DNA from: an uncultured Collinsella sp.
Lineage (GTDB): Bacteria; Actinomycetota; Coriobacteriia; Coriobacteriales; Coriobacteriaceae
Assembly: GCA_902496775.1 (NCBI GenBank)
Contig: CABVCF010000013.1
Coordinates: 1-30,869, forward strand
Reading direction: 5' to 3'
Length of the DNA stretch: 30,869 nucleotides
The stretch's first letter is position 1, and each line of letters starts with the position of its first letter. The notes beneath the pieces are model-generated. The model was given only the letters and a program-made list of their open reading frames with translations. It was not told where the DNA came from and made no database searches. Position numbers and translations under genes: made by a program. Of the stretch, positions 15,391 through 23,774 are shown in pieces.

Positions 15391-16687
15391 TACCGCATCC
15401 GCAGCACCCCGCGTGCCCAAGCGCGTCGCTGCCGTCATTCTCAACTCGCTCAAGGGCGGCGTGGTCCCGCGCATCGGCCTTCCCTACATTACCGTAGGGC
15501 GCGAGGTCGAGATCCGCGCCCTGCTCACCGATCTGAGTCTCATCGCCGACGGTGGGGCGAGTTTCCGCTTCCTGGTCGGTCGCTACGGCGCCGGCAAGAG
15601 CTTTTTGCTCCAAACCATCCGAACGCATGCCATGGGCGAGGGATTCGTCGTCGCCGATGCAGACTTGTCCCCCGAGCGCCGTCTGCAGGGCGGGCAGGGG
15701 CAGGGCCTTGCCACCTACCGCGAGCTCATACGCAATATATCGACCAAGACGCGCCCCGAGGGCGGTGCGCTCAACCTTATTCTTGATCGCTGGGTCGCCT
15801 CGTGCGCCGACGTCGACGAGTCGGTCGTCAATGCCCAACTGGCCCCGCTCGAGGAAATGGTCCACGGCTTCGACTTCACCCGCATGCTCCGCCGCTATCG
15901 CACGGCCGTATCCGAGGGCGACGAAGAAGCCATGAGCCGCGTGACCAAATGGATCCGCGGCGAATACCGTACCAAGAGCGAGGCTCGCGCCGAGCTGGGC
16001 TCCTCGACCATCATCAGCGACGACGACTGGTACGACTACGTTAAGCTCATCGCGCGTTTTTTGGTCTGCAGCGGCTACAAGGGTATGTTGGTGCTCATCG
16101 ACGAGCTCGTGAATCTGTATAAGATTCCCAACGCCATCACGCGCCAGTACAACTACGAGAAAATCCTGACCATGTACAACGACACACTCCAGGGCAAGGC
16201 GCAGTATCTGGGCATGATTATGGGCGGCACGCCAACCTCCATCGAAGACCGCCGCCGCGGCGTGTTCTCCTACGAGGCTCTGCGCAGCCGACTCGCTCAA
16301 GGCCGCTTTGCACGCGAGGACCTTAAGGACATGCTCGCGCCCATCATCCGTCTGCAGCCACTCACCTACGAGGAGCTGCTGGTGCTGATCGAAAAACTCA
16401 TGCAAATTCACGCCGGCTACTTTGGCTGGACGCCCACGCTTACCGAGAACGACTTGGTGAACTTCCTCAAGATCGAGTTCGGTCGCGTGGGAGCCGACAC
16501 GCATCTGACGCCGCGTGAAGTCATTCGTGACTTTATCGAGCTGCTCGACATCCTATGCCAAAACCCCGACGCCAACGTAGCCGAGCTGCTGCAAAGCGTC
16601 GGCGGCGACGCGCTGGCGCCGGCAGCCGCAACAGGCGACACCGATACCGCAGGCGGCGACCGTAACTTCGCCGAATTCACCATCTAA
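15383..16687 (+). CDS. BrxD-like P-loop ATPase (BREX/DUF2791 family)
   Basis: The 434-residue protein has a Walker A loop GRYGAGKS at residues 66-73 and a Walker B MLVLIDE at 234-240. It also carries family-like features: a short N-terminal segment VILNSLKGGVVPRIGLPYITVGR before the P-loop, then YNYEKILTMYNDTLQG and a GGTP sensor-like turn after Walker B. This layout matches the DUF2791/BrxD ATP-binding proteins that accompany a Lhr-like helicase in BREX systems. It should hydrolyse ATP, perhaps loading or driving the helicase on DNA. The ATG lies inside the end of the TerB gene. It ends one base before a perfect inverted repeat. It lacks the much longer architecture of BrxC/PglY. Confidence 0.85.
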   Translation: MSDTASAAPRVPKRVAAVILNSLKGGVVPRIGLPYITVGREVEIRALLTDLSLIADGGASFRFLVGRYGAGKSFLLQTIRTHAMGEGFVVADADLSPERRLQGGQGQGLATYRELIRNISTKTRPEGGALNLILDRWVASCADVDESVVNAQLAPLEEMVHGFDFTRMLRRYRTAVSEGDEEAMSRVTKWIRGEYRTKSEARAELGSSTIISDDDWYDYVKLIARFLVCSGYKGMLVLIDELVNLYKIPNAITRQYNYEKILTMYNDTLQGKAQYLGMIMGGTPTSIEDRRRGVFSYEALRSRLAQGRFAREDLKDMLAPIIRLQPLTYEELLVLIEKLMQIHAGYFGWTPTLTENDLVNFLKIEFGRVGADTHLTPREVIRDFIELLDILCQNPDANVAELLQSVGGDALAPAAATGDTDTAGGDRNFAEFTI

Positions 16688-16720
16688 CCTGCCAAAAAGG
16701 GACAGGTTTATTTTGGCAGG
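16688..16720. repeat. Perfect inverted repeat between ATPase and helicase genes
   Basis: CCTGCCAAAA (16688-16697) pairs perfectly with TTTTGGCAGG (16711-16720) around a 13-base loop containing GGGACAGG. It starts right after the ATPase stop. No T-tract follows on the plus strand, so it is a poor classical terminator. It may be a REP-like palindrome or an RNA element tuning helicase expression. Confidence 0.7.
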
Positions 16721-16803
16721 CTCTATCTGGGCAAACGTTGAAGCAGTAATGCAGCAAGCTACTGCCCGCCGCGTTGAGAGATTCGCTTTTGAAAGGAGGC
16801 CTC

Positions 16804-19248
16804 GTGAACGCCTTTGACCGCTACGCCCCGTTTATCCAAGACTTCATCTACTCCCACGATTGGGAGAGCCTGCGCTCCATTCAGGTTGCGGCGGCAGATG
16901 CCATCTTTAGCACACAAGACAATGTACTCCTGACGGCATCCACAGCTTCCGGCAAAACCGAAGCGGCCTTCTTTCCCATCCTGACCGAGTTTTGGGAGAG
17001 GCCGCCCGCGAGCGTGGGCGCCCTCTACATCGGCCCCCTCAAAGCGCTCATCAATGATCAGTTCGTCCGCCTCAACGACCTCTGCGAAGAGGCCGATATC
17101 CCTGTCTGGCACTGGCATGGCGATGTCTCGCAGTCGCACAAGGCTAAGCTCATCAAAAAACCGAGCGGCATCTTGCAGATTACGCCCGAGTCACTCGAGG
17201 CGCTCTTAATCCATAAGCACATGGCGATTCCGCGCATGTTTTGCGACCTGCGCTACGTGGTCATCGATGAGGTCCACTCGCTCATGCGCGGCGACCGCGG
17301 CGGGCAGACGCTCTGTCTTATCGAGCGCCTCTCGCGCATGGCAGGCGTGCAGCCCCGCCGCATTGGTCTTTCGGCCACCATCGGGGACCCGGAACGCACG
17401 GGTGCCTTCCTGTCGCAGGGGACGGGACGCGACTGCGTCATCCCCCGCTTTGAGGAGCCGCGCCGCGTGTGGCGTATCTCCATGGAGCACTTCTACAACT
17501 CGGGTCCCCAGGCGCAGCAGCGAGGATTCACGAGCACAGGTCCGCAGGAAGCTGAGGTGCTCGCATGCGAGCGCATTGAGGCGGCACCACCCGCGGCACT
17601 GCCCGTCAGCACCCAAGACATGCGCCATAGCGGGCAACTCACACAGGAGGAACGCCGCCAACGTCGCGAGCAGGCACGGGACAAGGCTGCCCCCAAGGGC
17701 AGTCGCACTTCCTCGGCCCCCGAGGGCGAAGTCGACATCCCACGAGCGACCGAGCAGGCGCTTCTCAACCCCACCGACACGGCGCCCGACAACGCCGACC
17801 CCGGTATGGGCTATATCTTTGAGCATACGCGCGGCCGCAAGTGCCTGGTCTTTGCCAACTCGCGCGAGGAGGCAGAGGCCGTGTGCTCCATGCTGCGCAG
17901 CTACTGCGAAAGTCGACACGAGCCCGACCGCTTTCTAATCCATCACGGCAATCTTTCGGCATCGCTGCGCGAGACGGCCGAGGAGCTCATGCGCGACGAG
18001 GAGCAGGCGCAGACAACCGTCACCACCTCTACGCTGGAGCTCGGTATCGATATCGGCCGCCTGGAGCGCGCCTTCCAGATTGACGCGCCGTTTACCGTCA
18101 GTTCCTTTTTGCAGCGCATGGGGCGCACAGGCCGTCGCGACCTTCCGCCCGAGATGTGGTTTGTCATGCGCGAGGAAGAACCCGAGCCGCGCACGATGAT
18201 GCCCGAGACCATTCCGTGGAAGCTCCTGCAGGGTATCGCGCTCGTACAACTCTATCGCGAGGAAAAGTGGGTCGAGCCGCCCGAGCTCGATCGACTCCCC
18301 TACAGCCTGCTCTATCACCAGACTATGTCGACCCTCGCCAGCACCGGCGAGCTCACGCCGGCCGAACTTGCCCAGCGCGTGCTCACGCTCAGCTATTTCC
18401 ACCGTGTCTCGGCAGACGATTACCGTGTGCTGCTACGTCACCTCATTAAGATCGACCATATCCAGGTCACCGAAGGTGGCGGGCTCATCGTGGGCCTCGC
18501 GGGGGAGCGCATCATTAACAACTTTAAGTTCTACGCCGTGTTCCAGGAAAACGAGGAGTTCACCGTTCGCAGCGAGTCGGCCGAGTTGGGCACGATCGTC
18601 AATCCCCCACCGCCCGGCGAGCGCATCGCCATCGCCGGACACTGCTGGATTGTCGAGGAAGTTGACTGGAAGCGTCATACCGTCTTTGCCACGCAGGTCA
18701 AAGGCCGTGTGCCGGCCTACTTTGGCGACTGTCCCGGTGACATCAACACGCACGTACTCGAGCGCATGCGCAAGGCGCTCAACGAGCACGCAACATATCC
18801 GTACCTCATGGGTAACGCACGGGCCCGCTTGGCGCAGGCTCGTCATACGGCCAAGCTTTCGGGTGCGGGAACTAAACCGCTCATCAACCTGGGCGGCGAT
18901 ACCTGGGTGCTCTTCCCCTGGCTGGGCAGCTACGCCTTTTTGGCGCTCGAGCGCATGCTCAAGATTAAATGTGCCGCTGAGCTGGGCCTTCGCGGACTCG
19001 ACCCATCACGCCCGTACTTTATGCAGTTTAAGATGAAGGCCGACGAGGAGACGTTCTTTGAGGTGCTCGCCGCCGAGGCCGAGAAGGACTTCGATCCCAT
19101 CGAGCTCGTCTATCCCGGCGAGGTGCCTTACTTTAATCGCTACGACGAGTACGTTCCCGAGGAGCTCGTGCGCAAGGGCTTTGCCGAAGGCGTGCTCGAC
19201 ATCGAAGGCATGAAGCAGCGCGTTCTCGGCTGGCGCGACCACGCCTAA
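16804..19248 (+). CDS. Lhr-like SF2 DNA/RNA helicase (BrxHI type) of the TerB/ATPase operon
   Basis: The 814-residue protein has all core SF2 motifs: motif I TASTASGKT (44-52), DEVH (155-158), SAT (190-192), motif IV LVFANSREEAE (~348), motif V TTSTLELGIDIG (407-418) and motif VI QRMGRTGRR (437-445). The C-terminal ~370 residues match the Lhr-type accessory region in character. Between the two RecA lobes there is an unusual charged and apparently disordered insertion (about 233-333). It should unwind nucleic acid 3' to 5' using ATP, with its partner ATPase and TerB protein. GTG at 16804 follows AAAGGAGG and is preferred over the TTG at 16774. No terminator was seen beyond the compact convergent junction. 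Confidence 0.85.
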   Translation: MNAFDRYAPFIQDFIYSHDWESLRSIQVAAADAIFSTQDNVLLTASTASGKTEAAFFPILTEFWERPPASVGALYIGPLKALINDQFVRLNDLCEEADIPVWHWHGDVSQSHKAKLIKKPSGILQITPESLEALLIHKHMAIPRMFCDLRYVVIDEVHSLMRGDRGGQTLCLIERLSRMAGVQPRRIGLSATIGDPERTGAFLSQGTGRDCVIPRFEEPRRVWRISMEHFYNSGPQAQQRGFTSTGPQEAEVLACERIEAAPPAALPVSTQDMRHSGQLTQEERRQRREQARDKAAPKGSRTSSAPEGEVDIPRATEQALLNPTDTAPDNADPGMGYIFEHTRGRKCLVFANSREEAEAVCSMLRSYCESRHEPDRFLIHHGNLSASLRETAEELMRDEEQAQTTVTTSTLELGIDIGRLERAFQIDAPFTVSSFLQRMGRTGRRDLPPEMWFVMREEEPEPRTMMPETIPWKLLQGIALVQLYREEKWVEPPELDRLPYSLLYHQTMSTLASTGELTPAELAQRVLTLSYFHRVSADDYRVLLRHLIKIDHIQVTEGGGLIVGLAGERIINNFKFYAVFQENEEFTVRSESAELGTIVNPPPPGERIAIAGHCWIVEEVDWKRHTVFATQVKGRVPAYFGDCPGDINTHVLERMRKALNEHATYPYLMGNARARLAQARHTAKLSGAGTKPLINLGGDTWVLFPWLGSYAFLALERMLKIKCAAELGLRGLDPSRPYFMQFKMKADEETFFEVLAAEAEKDFDPIELVYPGEVPYFNRYDEYVPEELVRKGFAEGVLDIEGMKQRVLGWRDHA

Positions 19249-19275
19249 GACCAGTCTTTTTGGGACGGGGAGACT
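19247..19275. other. Compact convergent junction with short palindromes
   Basis: Between the helicase stop and the facing spermidine-synthase-like gene there are only about 26 bases. They contain AAGAC-CA-GTCTT (19247-19258) and a wider AGTCT/AGACT pair (19253-19257 and 19271-19275). The stems are short, so they are at best a weak bidirectional terminator. The last arm runs into the minus-strand stop codon. Confidence 0.4.
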
Positions 19276-20153
19276 TACTTGTCGTGAAGGACGGTACCGA
19301 GGAAGTCGGTGTCGAAGGGCACGGCTTCGGCAAAGGCGTAGTTGCCGTCGCTGGCGATGAGCAGGTAGTTTTCCTCGCCGCCGAACTCTGCATCGCCACA
19401 TGGGACCACCCAAGCATGGTCGAACACCTCAAGCGCCGTGGCGGCACAGTCGCGCAGGAACGTCACATCGCTCCCCTCGTTTGCACTCACGATATTGGCA
19501 ACGTAGACGCCACCGACATTTAGGCTGCCCCGCACCAAACGCAATGCCTCAACCGTCGCCAGCTCGCGTACGGGCTCGGCACCGCCAAAGCAATCGCTCA
19601 CGACCACGTCGTAGCGACGATGGCCCACGCTCGTCACACCCAGATACGAGCGAGCCTCAGCGGTTATCACCCGCAGCCGATCGCCCGCCGCGCGCTCCAG
19701 CTCGTCTAGGCAGAACCAGCGGCGCGCCAGGCGCGTAATCTCTCCGTCATACTCGATGACGTCCATGCGCAAGCCCTCGTGCGACATCAGCGTGAACTTG
19801 GGATAGGCAAACCCGCCGCCGCCCAGCATAAGCATGCGGTCGATACCGTGACCATAAGCATCGTGCATCGCATCCTCGGACTCAAACACGTCGTCAAACG
19901 CACGATAGTACGCAAAGACGGGCTCTGCCCAGCGCTCGCCAACGTAGCTTGCGCTTTGGTAGACGCCGCCTTGCACCAACACGCGAATCTCATCGCCGTC
20001 CCCATCGTACACGCGTTTCACACGCGCCAACCCATTGCGGGTTCGCGCAACCTGCAGACAGGCAGCACGAACAGCGACGGCGGCCGCACCAAGCGCCGCG
20101 GCTCCCAGGGCAACGCCGGCAACGACGCCAGCAGAAACACTCGGCTTGTTCAT
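19275..20153 (-). CDS. Spermidine-synthase-like SAM-fold protein with N-terminal membrane anchor
   Basis: The 292-residue protein begins with a hydrophobic stretch (residues ~8-32), likely a membrane anchor, followed by a Rossmann methyltransferase/polyamine synthase fold. This has the nucleotide loop MLMLGGGGFAYPK, an acidic motif VIEYD, and VVVSDCFGG in the active-site region. True spermidine synthases carry a DSTDP-type motif with the catalytic Asp at the last site, while here SDCFGG replaces it. Aminopropyl transfer is therefore doubtful and a methyltransferase role is possible. The ATG directly follows the elp3-like stop, and AAGGAG lies in the end of that gene, so the two form one operon. 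Confidence 0.8.
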   Translation of the reverse strand: MNKPSVSAGVVAGVALGAAALGAAAVAVRAACLQVARTRNGLARVKRVYDGDGDEIRVLVQGGVYQSASYVGERWAEPVFAYYRAFDDVFESEDAMHDAYGHGIDRMLMLGGGGFAYPKFTLMSHEGLRMDVIEYDGEITRLARRWFCLDELERAAGDRLRVITAEARSYLGVTSVGHRRYDVVVSDCFGGAEPVRELATVEALRLVRGSLNVGGVYVANIVSANEGSDVTFLRDCAATALEVFDHAWVVPCGDAEFGGEENYLLIASDGNYAFAEAVPFDTDFLGTVLHDK

Positions 20154-22061
20154 CTAGAGCTCCTTTTGCAGATAGAGTCCATGATCGTAAAAACCCAAAT
20201 GGCGATAGTACTCGCGCGTACCAATCGCGCTGATCACGTTGATACGCGCATAACCCGCATCCCGGGCAATCTCGCACGCACGCTCTACGAGCAAACGCCC
20301 CAACCCGTGATGCTGTGCCGCCTGGCCCTGGTCGCCCACGCGTGCCGCCATGCCATACACGTGCACCTCGCGAATCATCGCCTCGTCCGGCGTCGTCGGC
20401 AACTCGTCCGCATGTGCGGCAACAAACGAATGGTCGGGCAGCGACAACCGCAAAAAGCCCGCGATCTTGCCCTGCGGCGTCACCCACTGCAAAAAGCGCT
20501 CGTGCGTCACCGGCGTCTCGTACGCCACCTCCTCATCAAGAGATAGCTCATCCAAGTCGGCACCCGCCGTGCTGATCTCGCGATAGCGAATCTCGCGCAC
20601 CGTCGCACCGTCACCCCGAGCGGCCAAGCGGTTTTCGACGAGCTGACGCAGGTTGGGTTTCTTGTTGCCCACCATGATGTCGTCGGAACTAAAGTCGCGG
20701 ATCATGCGACTGATGCGGCAGAACGCCGGCGTCACCACGATGTCGTCGGCCAGCACATCGAGCAGCTCCTCCTCGGTATAAGGACGCCACTCGCCGCGCT
20801 CGTAGCAGCCCACCAGACGCGAGCCCTCGATGAGCGCACACGGGTAAACCTTGACCTCGTCGGGCATAAAGGCCCCTTCGGTCATAAAGCGTTCGTAGTC
20901 GCGCTTGTCCCCCTCGGGCGTGGCGCCCAGCAAGTTAAGCATAAAATGCGCGTGGATCTTAAAGCCAAACAGGCGCGCAAGCGAAAACGCCCGCTCGATC
21001 TGCGCTACTGAAATACGACGCTCGTTGATGTCGAGCAAATGTTGGTCGAGACTCTGAATACCCATCTGGATCTTGGTGCAGCCCAGGCGGCGGATAAGCG
21101 TGAGGGTCTGCGGCGTCACGGCATCGGGGCGCGTCTCGATAACGAGCCCCACCACGCGATGCTTCGCCGTCTCGTTGATGCGCTGCTGACGCTCAAGCTC
21201 CTCCATCGTTGCCGTCTGCCACTCGGCAACCTCGCCCCACGGCGTACCGGGGCCGTACAGACGACGCACCGCGCGGTTGTAGCCGCCCACGGCAGCATCC
21301 ACACACTCCTGTTCGCCGGCAACACCGCTCGTAAGCTCGGCCTCGTCGGTCGCAATGCCGGCGGCCCGATAGCGCTCGCGACGCTCCGCCACCACCGGCG
21401 GCAGGGCATCGGCGGGAGCGTCATCGAGCAGGCGCCCCGCCTCGGCACGGCTGATGCCCGGACGCGCCAACATGGGGTTAGCCGCCACACCAGCAACGGC
21501 GTCATCGTTCAGCGCACGGAAAAGCTCCGACATAAACCACGTCTGATACCCTTGCGGATAGTCGCTCCAGGTACCGCCGAGCACGATGAGTTCAATCTTG
21601 TCGGTCGCATGCCCCATCTGCGAAAGCGCGGTCAGACGAGCGCTCACCTGCAGATACGGGTCAAAGCAATTTTGCTCCGCACGGGCGCACGCCGGCTCGG
21701 CGTGCAGATAGCTCTTGGGCATGCGCAGATCGTTGGGACAAAACAGGCAATCGCCCGAGCACGGCCAGGGCTTGGTGATGACGGTAATGGTCGCCACGCC
21801 CGAGGCCGTTCGGCGCGGCTTCATACGCAGCACCTGCAGCAGTTGACGTTCCAGATCGGAATCGACATTCCACGCAGCCCACCGAGCCGGCTCCTCACGT
21901 TTAACCCGCTGGTAGAACGGCAGCAGACGGCGCTTGGCCAAATCGCGTTTGTCGGCACCCTCACGGCGCGCCTCGGCATGTATCAATTTGACGAGCGCTT
22001 TGTCGTCCACGGTCTCGCCGCGACGCAGAGCCTCGAGTATGTTCAAGATGATCTGTTCCAT
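20154..22061 (-). CDS. elp3: Elp3-family radical SAM/acetyltransferase (tRNA wobble uridine modification)
   Basis: The 635-residue protein joins a radical SAM domain to a C-terminal GNAT acetyltransferase. The Fe-S motif is Cys101, 105, 108 in PWPCSGDCLFCPND. LVIETRPDAVTP and the segment RRLGCTKIQMGIQSLD are typical Elp3 features. The GNAT end contains the acetyl-CoA loop QHHGLGRLLVE and the conserved VISAIGTREYYRHLGF. Elp3 adds carboxymethyl groups to uridine-34 of tRNA using acetyl-CoA and SAM radicals, and bacterial forms act without the other Elongator subunits. The ATG has GGGGGC upstream. A TACAAT lies ~12 bases before it, so the message may have a very short leader. Confidence 0.9.
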   Translation of the reverse strand: MEQIILNILEALRRGETVDDKALVKLIHAEARREGADKRDLAKRRLLPFYQRVKREEPARWAAWNVDSDLERQLLQVLRMKPRRTASGVATITVITKPWPCSGDCLFCPNDLRMPKSYLHAEPACARAEQNCFDPYLQVSARLTALSQMGHATDKIELIVLGGTWSDYPQGYQTWFMSELFRALNDDAVAGVAANPMLARPGISRAEAGRLLDDAPADALPPVVAERRERYRAAGIATDEAELTSGVAGEQECVDAAVGGYNRAVRRLYGPGTPWGEVAEWQTATMEELERQQRINETAKHRVVGLVIETRPDAVTPQTLTLIRRLGCTKIQMGIQSLDQHLLDINERRISVAQIERAFSLARLFGFKIHAHFMLNLLGATPEGDKRDYERFMTEGAFMPDEVKVYPCALIEGSRLVGCYERGEWRPYTEEELLDVLADDIVVTPAFCRISRMIRDFSSDDIMVGNKKPNLRQLVENRLAARGDGATVREIRYREISTAGADLDELSLDEEVAYETPVTHERFLQWVTPQGKIAGFLRLSLPDHSFVAAHADELPTTPDEAMIREVHVYGMAARVGDQGQAAQHHGLGRLLVERACEIARDAGYARINVISAIGTREYYRHLGFYDHGLYLQKEL

Positions 22062-22068
22062 GCCCCCA

Positions 22069-22112
22069 TTGTAAAGGCAAAGGCGCCGAAGCCGACCACG
22101 GCCCCGGCGCCT
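22069..22112 (-). terminator. Rho-independent terminator after the DUF4097 gene
   Basis: AGGCGCCG (22081-22088) pairs with CGGCGCCT (22105-22112), with an inner GCCG/CGGC pair, making a strong stem. On the minus strand it is followed by TTTGCCTTT. It lies between the DUF4097 stop and the elp3-like start. The T-rich end overlaps the TACAAT (-10-like) that could start elp3 transcription. Confidence 0.7.
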
Positions 22113-22164
22113 CCATCAAACAGCGCATCTAAGCATCTATGTTTGCGGACTTAGCCCGCCGTCG

Positions 22165-23064
22165 TCACTCCGGATCAAATGACATGTCGCCCGAACCGAC
22201 CTTAAAACGATACGTGGCAGACTTATCACCGTTGTCGAATTCATGATTCAATATGGTCTCGCCGTCGTAGCCAAGCGGAAGGAAATCGCTCTCGAAGTCA
22301 CCGCTGCCCACAGTTAGGCTCGCCTTAAAGCCCGTCGAGTTCGGAACCGCTATCTCCACGTCGCCCGAGCCCACACTCACGTCCATCGACTTCGCGGGGG
22401 CCTGATAGAGCTCGAACGTCACATCGCCCGAACCGACCTCGGCATTCAGGGTATCGGTCACGGTGCCAGTAAACTCAACATCTCCCGAGTCCAAAGTCAG
22501 GTTGAGGTCATGGCACGCAATGCCCGCGACCGTCAGATCACCCGATCCCACCTTCGCCGTAATGCCGACCAGGTTATCGGCAACTTCGCGCGGCAGTTCG
22601 ACGGTAACCGTGCGGTCAATGGCGCGCTCGTCATCGCAATCGAACTGGCGAATCTTGAGCGTAGAGCCCTTGATTTCGGCCAGGTTCTGGGTTGCCGCAT
22701 CGAAGGCAACGGTCCCCGGTGCCACGCGACCGCTTTCAATTACGCGCACCGGCCCGCCGGAGACGTGTTTGACCTCGACCGTGCCCGACGTCACATCCAG
22801 GTCAAGCGATGTGAACGCGTCGGCATCAAACGTTTCGCTCGAAAGTTGCTGAGGCCGAGCGGAATAGCTGCCGTCGTCCAAGAGATTGTCCTCGTCAACC
22901 GCATCGTCCATACCAGACAAGCCGGATACGACATCGTCGAGATCCCACGGGCCATCAAAATGAATCAAAGTCCGCGAAACGCCAAAAACAAGCCCGACAA
23001 TCAGTACAAACGCTCCGATGCCGACGCCCAGGCGCAGCTTGGATTCATGCGAAAGCTTCATCAT
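22165..23064 (-). CDS. DUF4097-type beta-helix-repeat protein, membrane-anchored
   Basis: The 299-residue protein has one N-terminal membrane helix (residues ~12-30) and an acidic spacer. A repeated beta-strand domain follows, in which V(G/D)SGD-type turns recur about seven times (VTSGTVEV, VGSGDLTV, LDSGDVEF, VGSGDVTF, VGSGDVEI, VGSGDFES, VGSGDMSF). This ladder is the DUF4097 pattern. Such proteins usually sit with a regulator or PspC-type gene and are thought to act at the cell envelope; the exact role is unknown. The ATG overlaps the XRE gene stop (ATGATG), and GAAGGTGACGA lies upstream, so the pair is co-translated. Confidence 0.82.
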   Translation of the reverse strand: MMKLSHESKLRLGVGIGAFVLIVGLVFGVSRTLIHFDGPWDLDDVVSGLSGMDDAVDEDNLLDDGSYSARPQQLSSETFDADAFTSLDLDVTSGTVEVKHVSGGPVRVIESGRVAPGTVAFDAATQNLAEIKGSTLKIRQFDCDDERAIDRTVTVELPREVADNLVGITAKVGSGDLTVAGIACHDLNLTLDSGDVEFTGTVTDTLNAEVGSGDVTFELYQAPAKSMDVSVGSGDVEIAVPNSTGFKASLTVGSGDFESDFLPLGYDGETILNHEFDNGDKSATYRFKVGSGDMSFDPE

Positions 23065-23774
23065 TCGTCACCTTCTTTGGCACATGGCTCAGCGGTAGCC
23101 ACGTCAGCATCAGGTTCCGCAGAAGTATCCTTCCCCTGGGCCCTGACCGCCACCGGTGCCGGACCAACCTGAATATCCCCGCGCGCCCAATCGCCATCGA
23201 GTGCACGCGCCACCCAGTGATAGATGGGAATCGTGAAGAAGATCAGCGCAGCAAAGGGGCCGGCACCAAACAGGAACATCAGTAAAAAGAACAGCAGCCA
23301 GCACACGGCCCAATACGGGAATGACTGGAACGGACCCTTCACCGGAGTCGGACCAGCCGCACCGGTACCCGTCACCTGAGCCGTCGCCGCATTGGCAGCC
23401 TGCGCACTCCAGCTTGCCGCCTGCGCCGCCTTGGCTGCCGCGTCACTTGCCTGCGTTGCCGCCTCGGTGGCGCGCGCCGCCGCCTCATGGGTGCGGGCGC
23501 GCTCTGCCGCCTCGGCCTCGCGCTGACGAGCGCGGTCCTCGTTCTCAAACTCGATATCGTCCTCAATCTCATCGCTCGGATTGAGCAGCTCGTCCAGACT
23601 CACACCATAGAGCTTGGCGAGCGAGATCAGGTTCTCGGTATCGGGCGAGCTCTCCGCGCGCTCCCATTTGCTGACCGCCTGGCGCGACAGTCCCAGCTTT
23701 CGTGCCAGCCCTTCTTGGCTAAAACCCTTGCTGCGGCGAAGGTCGGCGAGCCGCTGCGCAGTTTCTACATTCAT
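23061..23774 (-). CDS. XRE-family regulator with C-terminal membrane segment
   Basis: The 237-residue protein starts with a helix-turn-helix domain (residues ~4-58; RLADLRRSKGFSQEGLARKL then GLSRQAVSKWERAESSPDTE). An acidic stretch (EIEDDIEFENED) comes next, then a long Ala-rich helical region (~85-140). One or two membrane segments follow (~160-195: WAVCWLLFFLLMFLFGAGPF), with a short tail. It is thus a DNA-binding protein tethered to the membrane and could sense envelope state. The partner DUF4097 protein is co-translated downstream. The ATG at 23774 has AGGAGGAACC, so the longer upstream frame is rejected. Confidence 0.85.
   Translation of the reverse strand: MNVETAQRLADLRRSKGFSQEGLARKLGLSRQAVSKWERAESSPDTENLISLAKLYGVSLDELLNPSDEIEDDIEFENEDRARQREAEAAERARTHEAAARATEAATQASDAAAKAAQAASWSAQAANAATAQVTGTGAAGPTPVKGPFQSFPYWAVCWLLFFLLMFLFGAGPFAALIFFTIPIYHWVARALDGDWARGDIQVGPAPVAVRAQGKDTSAEPDADVATAEPCAKEGDE

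Noticed and set aside
15341..16504. 387-residue open frame on the minus strand opposite the ATPase gene
   Set aside because: It is a GC-codon shadow. The plus-strand frame has Walker motifs, a family match and operon context, and the antisense protein is low-complexity Ala/Gly/His-rich with no family features.
13630..19248. Calling the locus a complete BREX system
   Set aside because: PglX, PglZ, BrxA, BrxB and BrxC/PglY are all absent from the flanks in view.
21039..22154. 371-residue plus-strand open frame opposite elp3
   Set aside because: Arg/His/Leu-rich shadow of a strong Elp3 gene.
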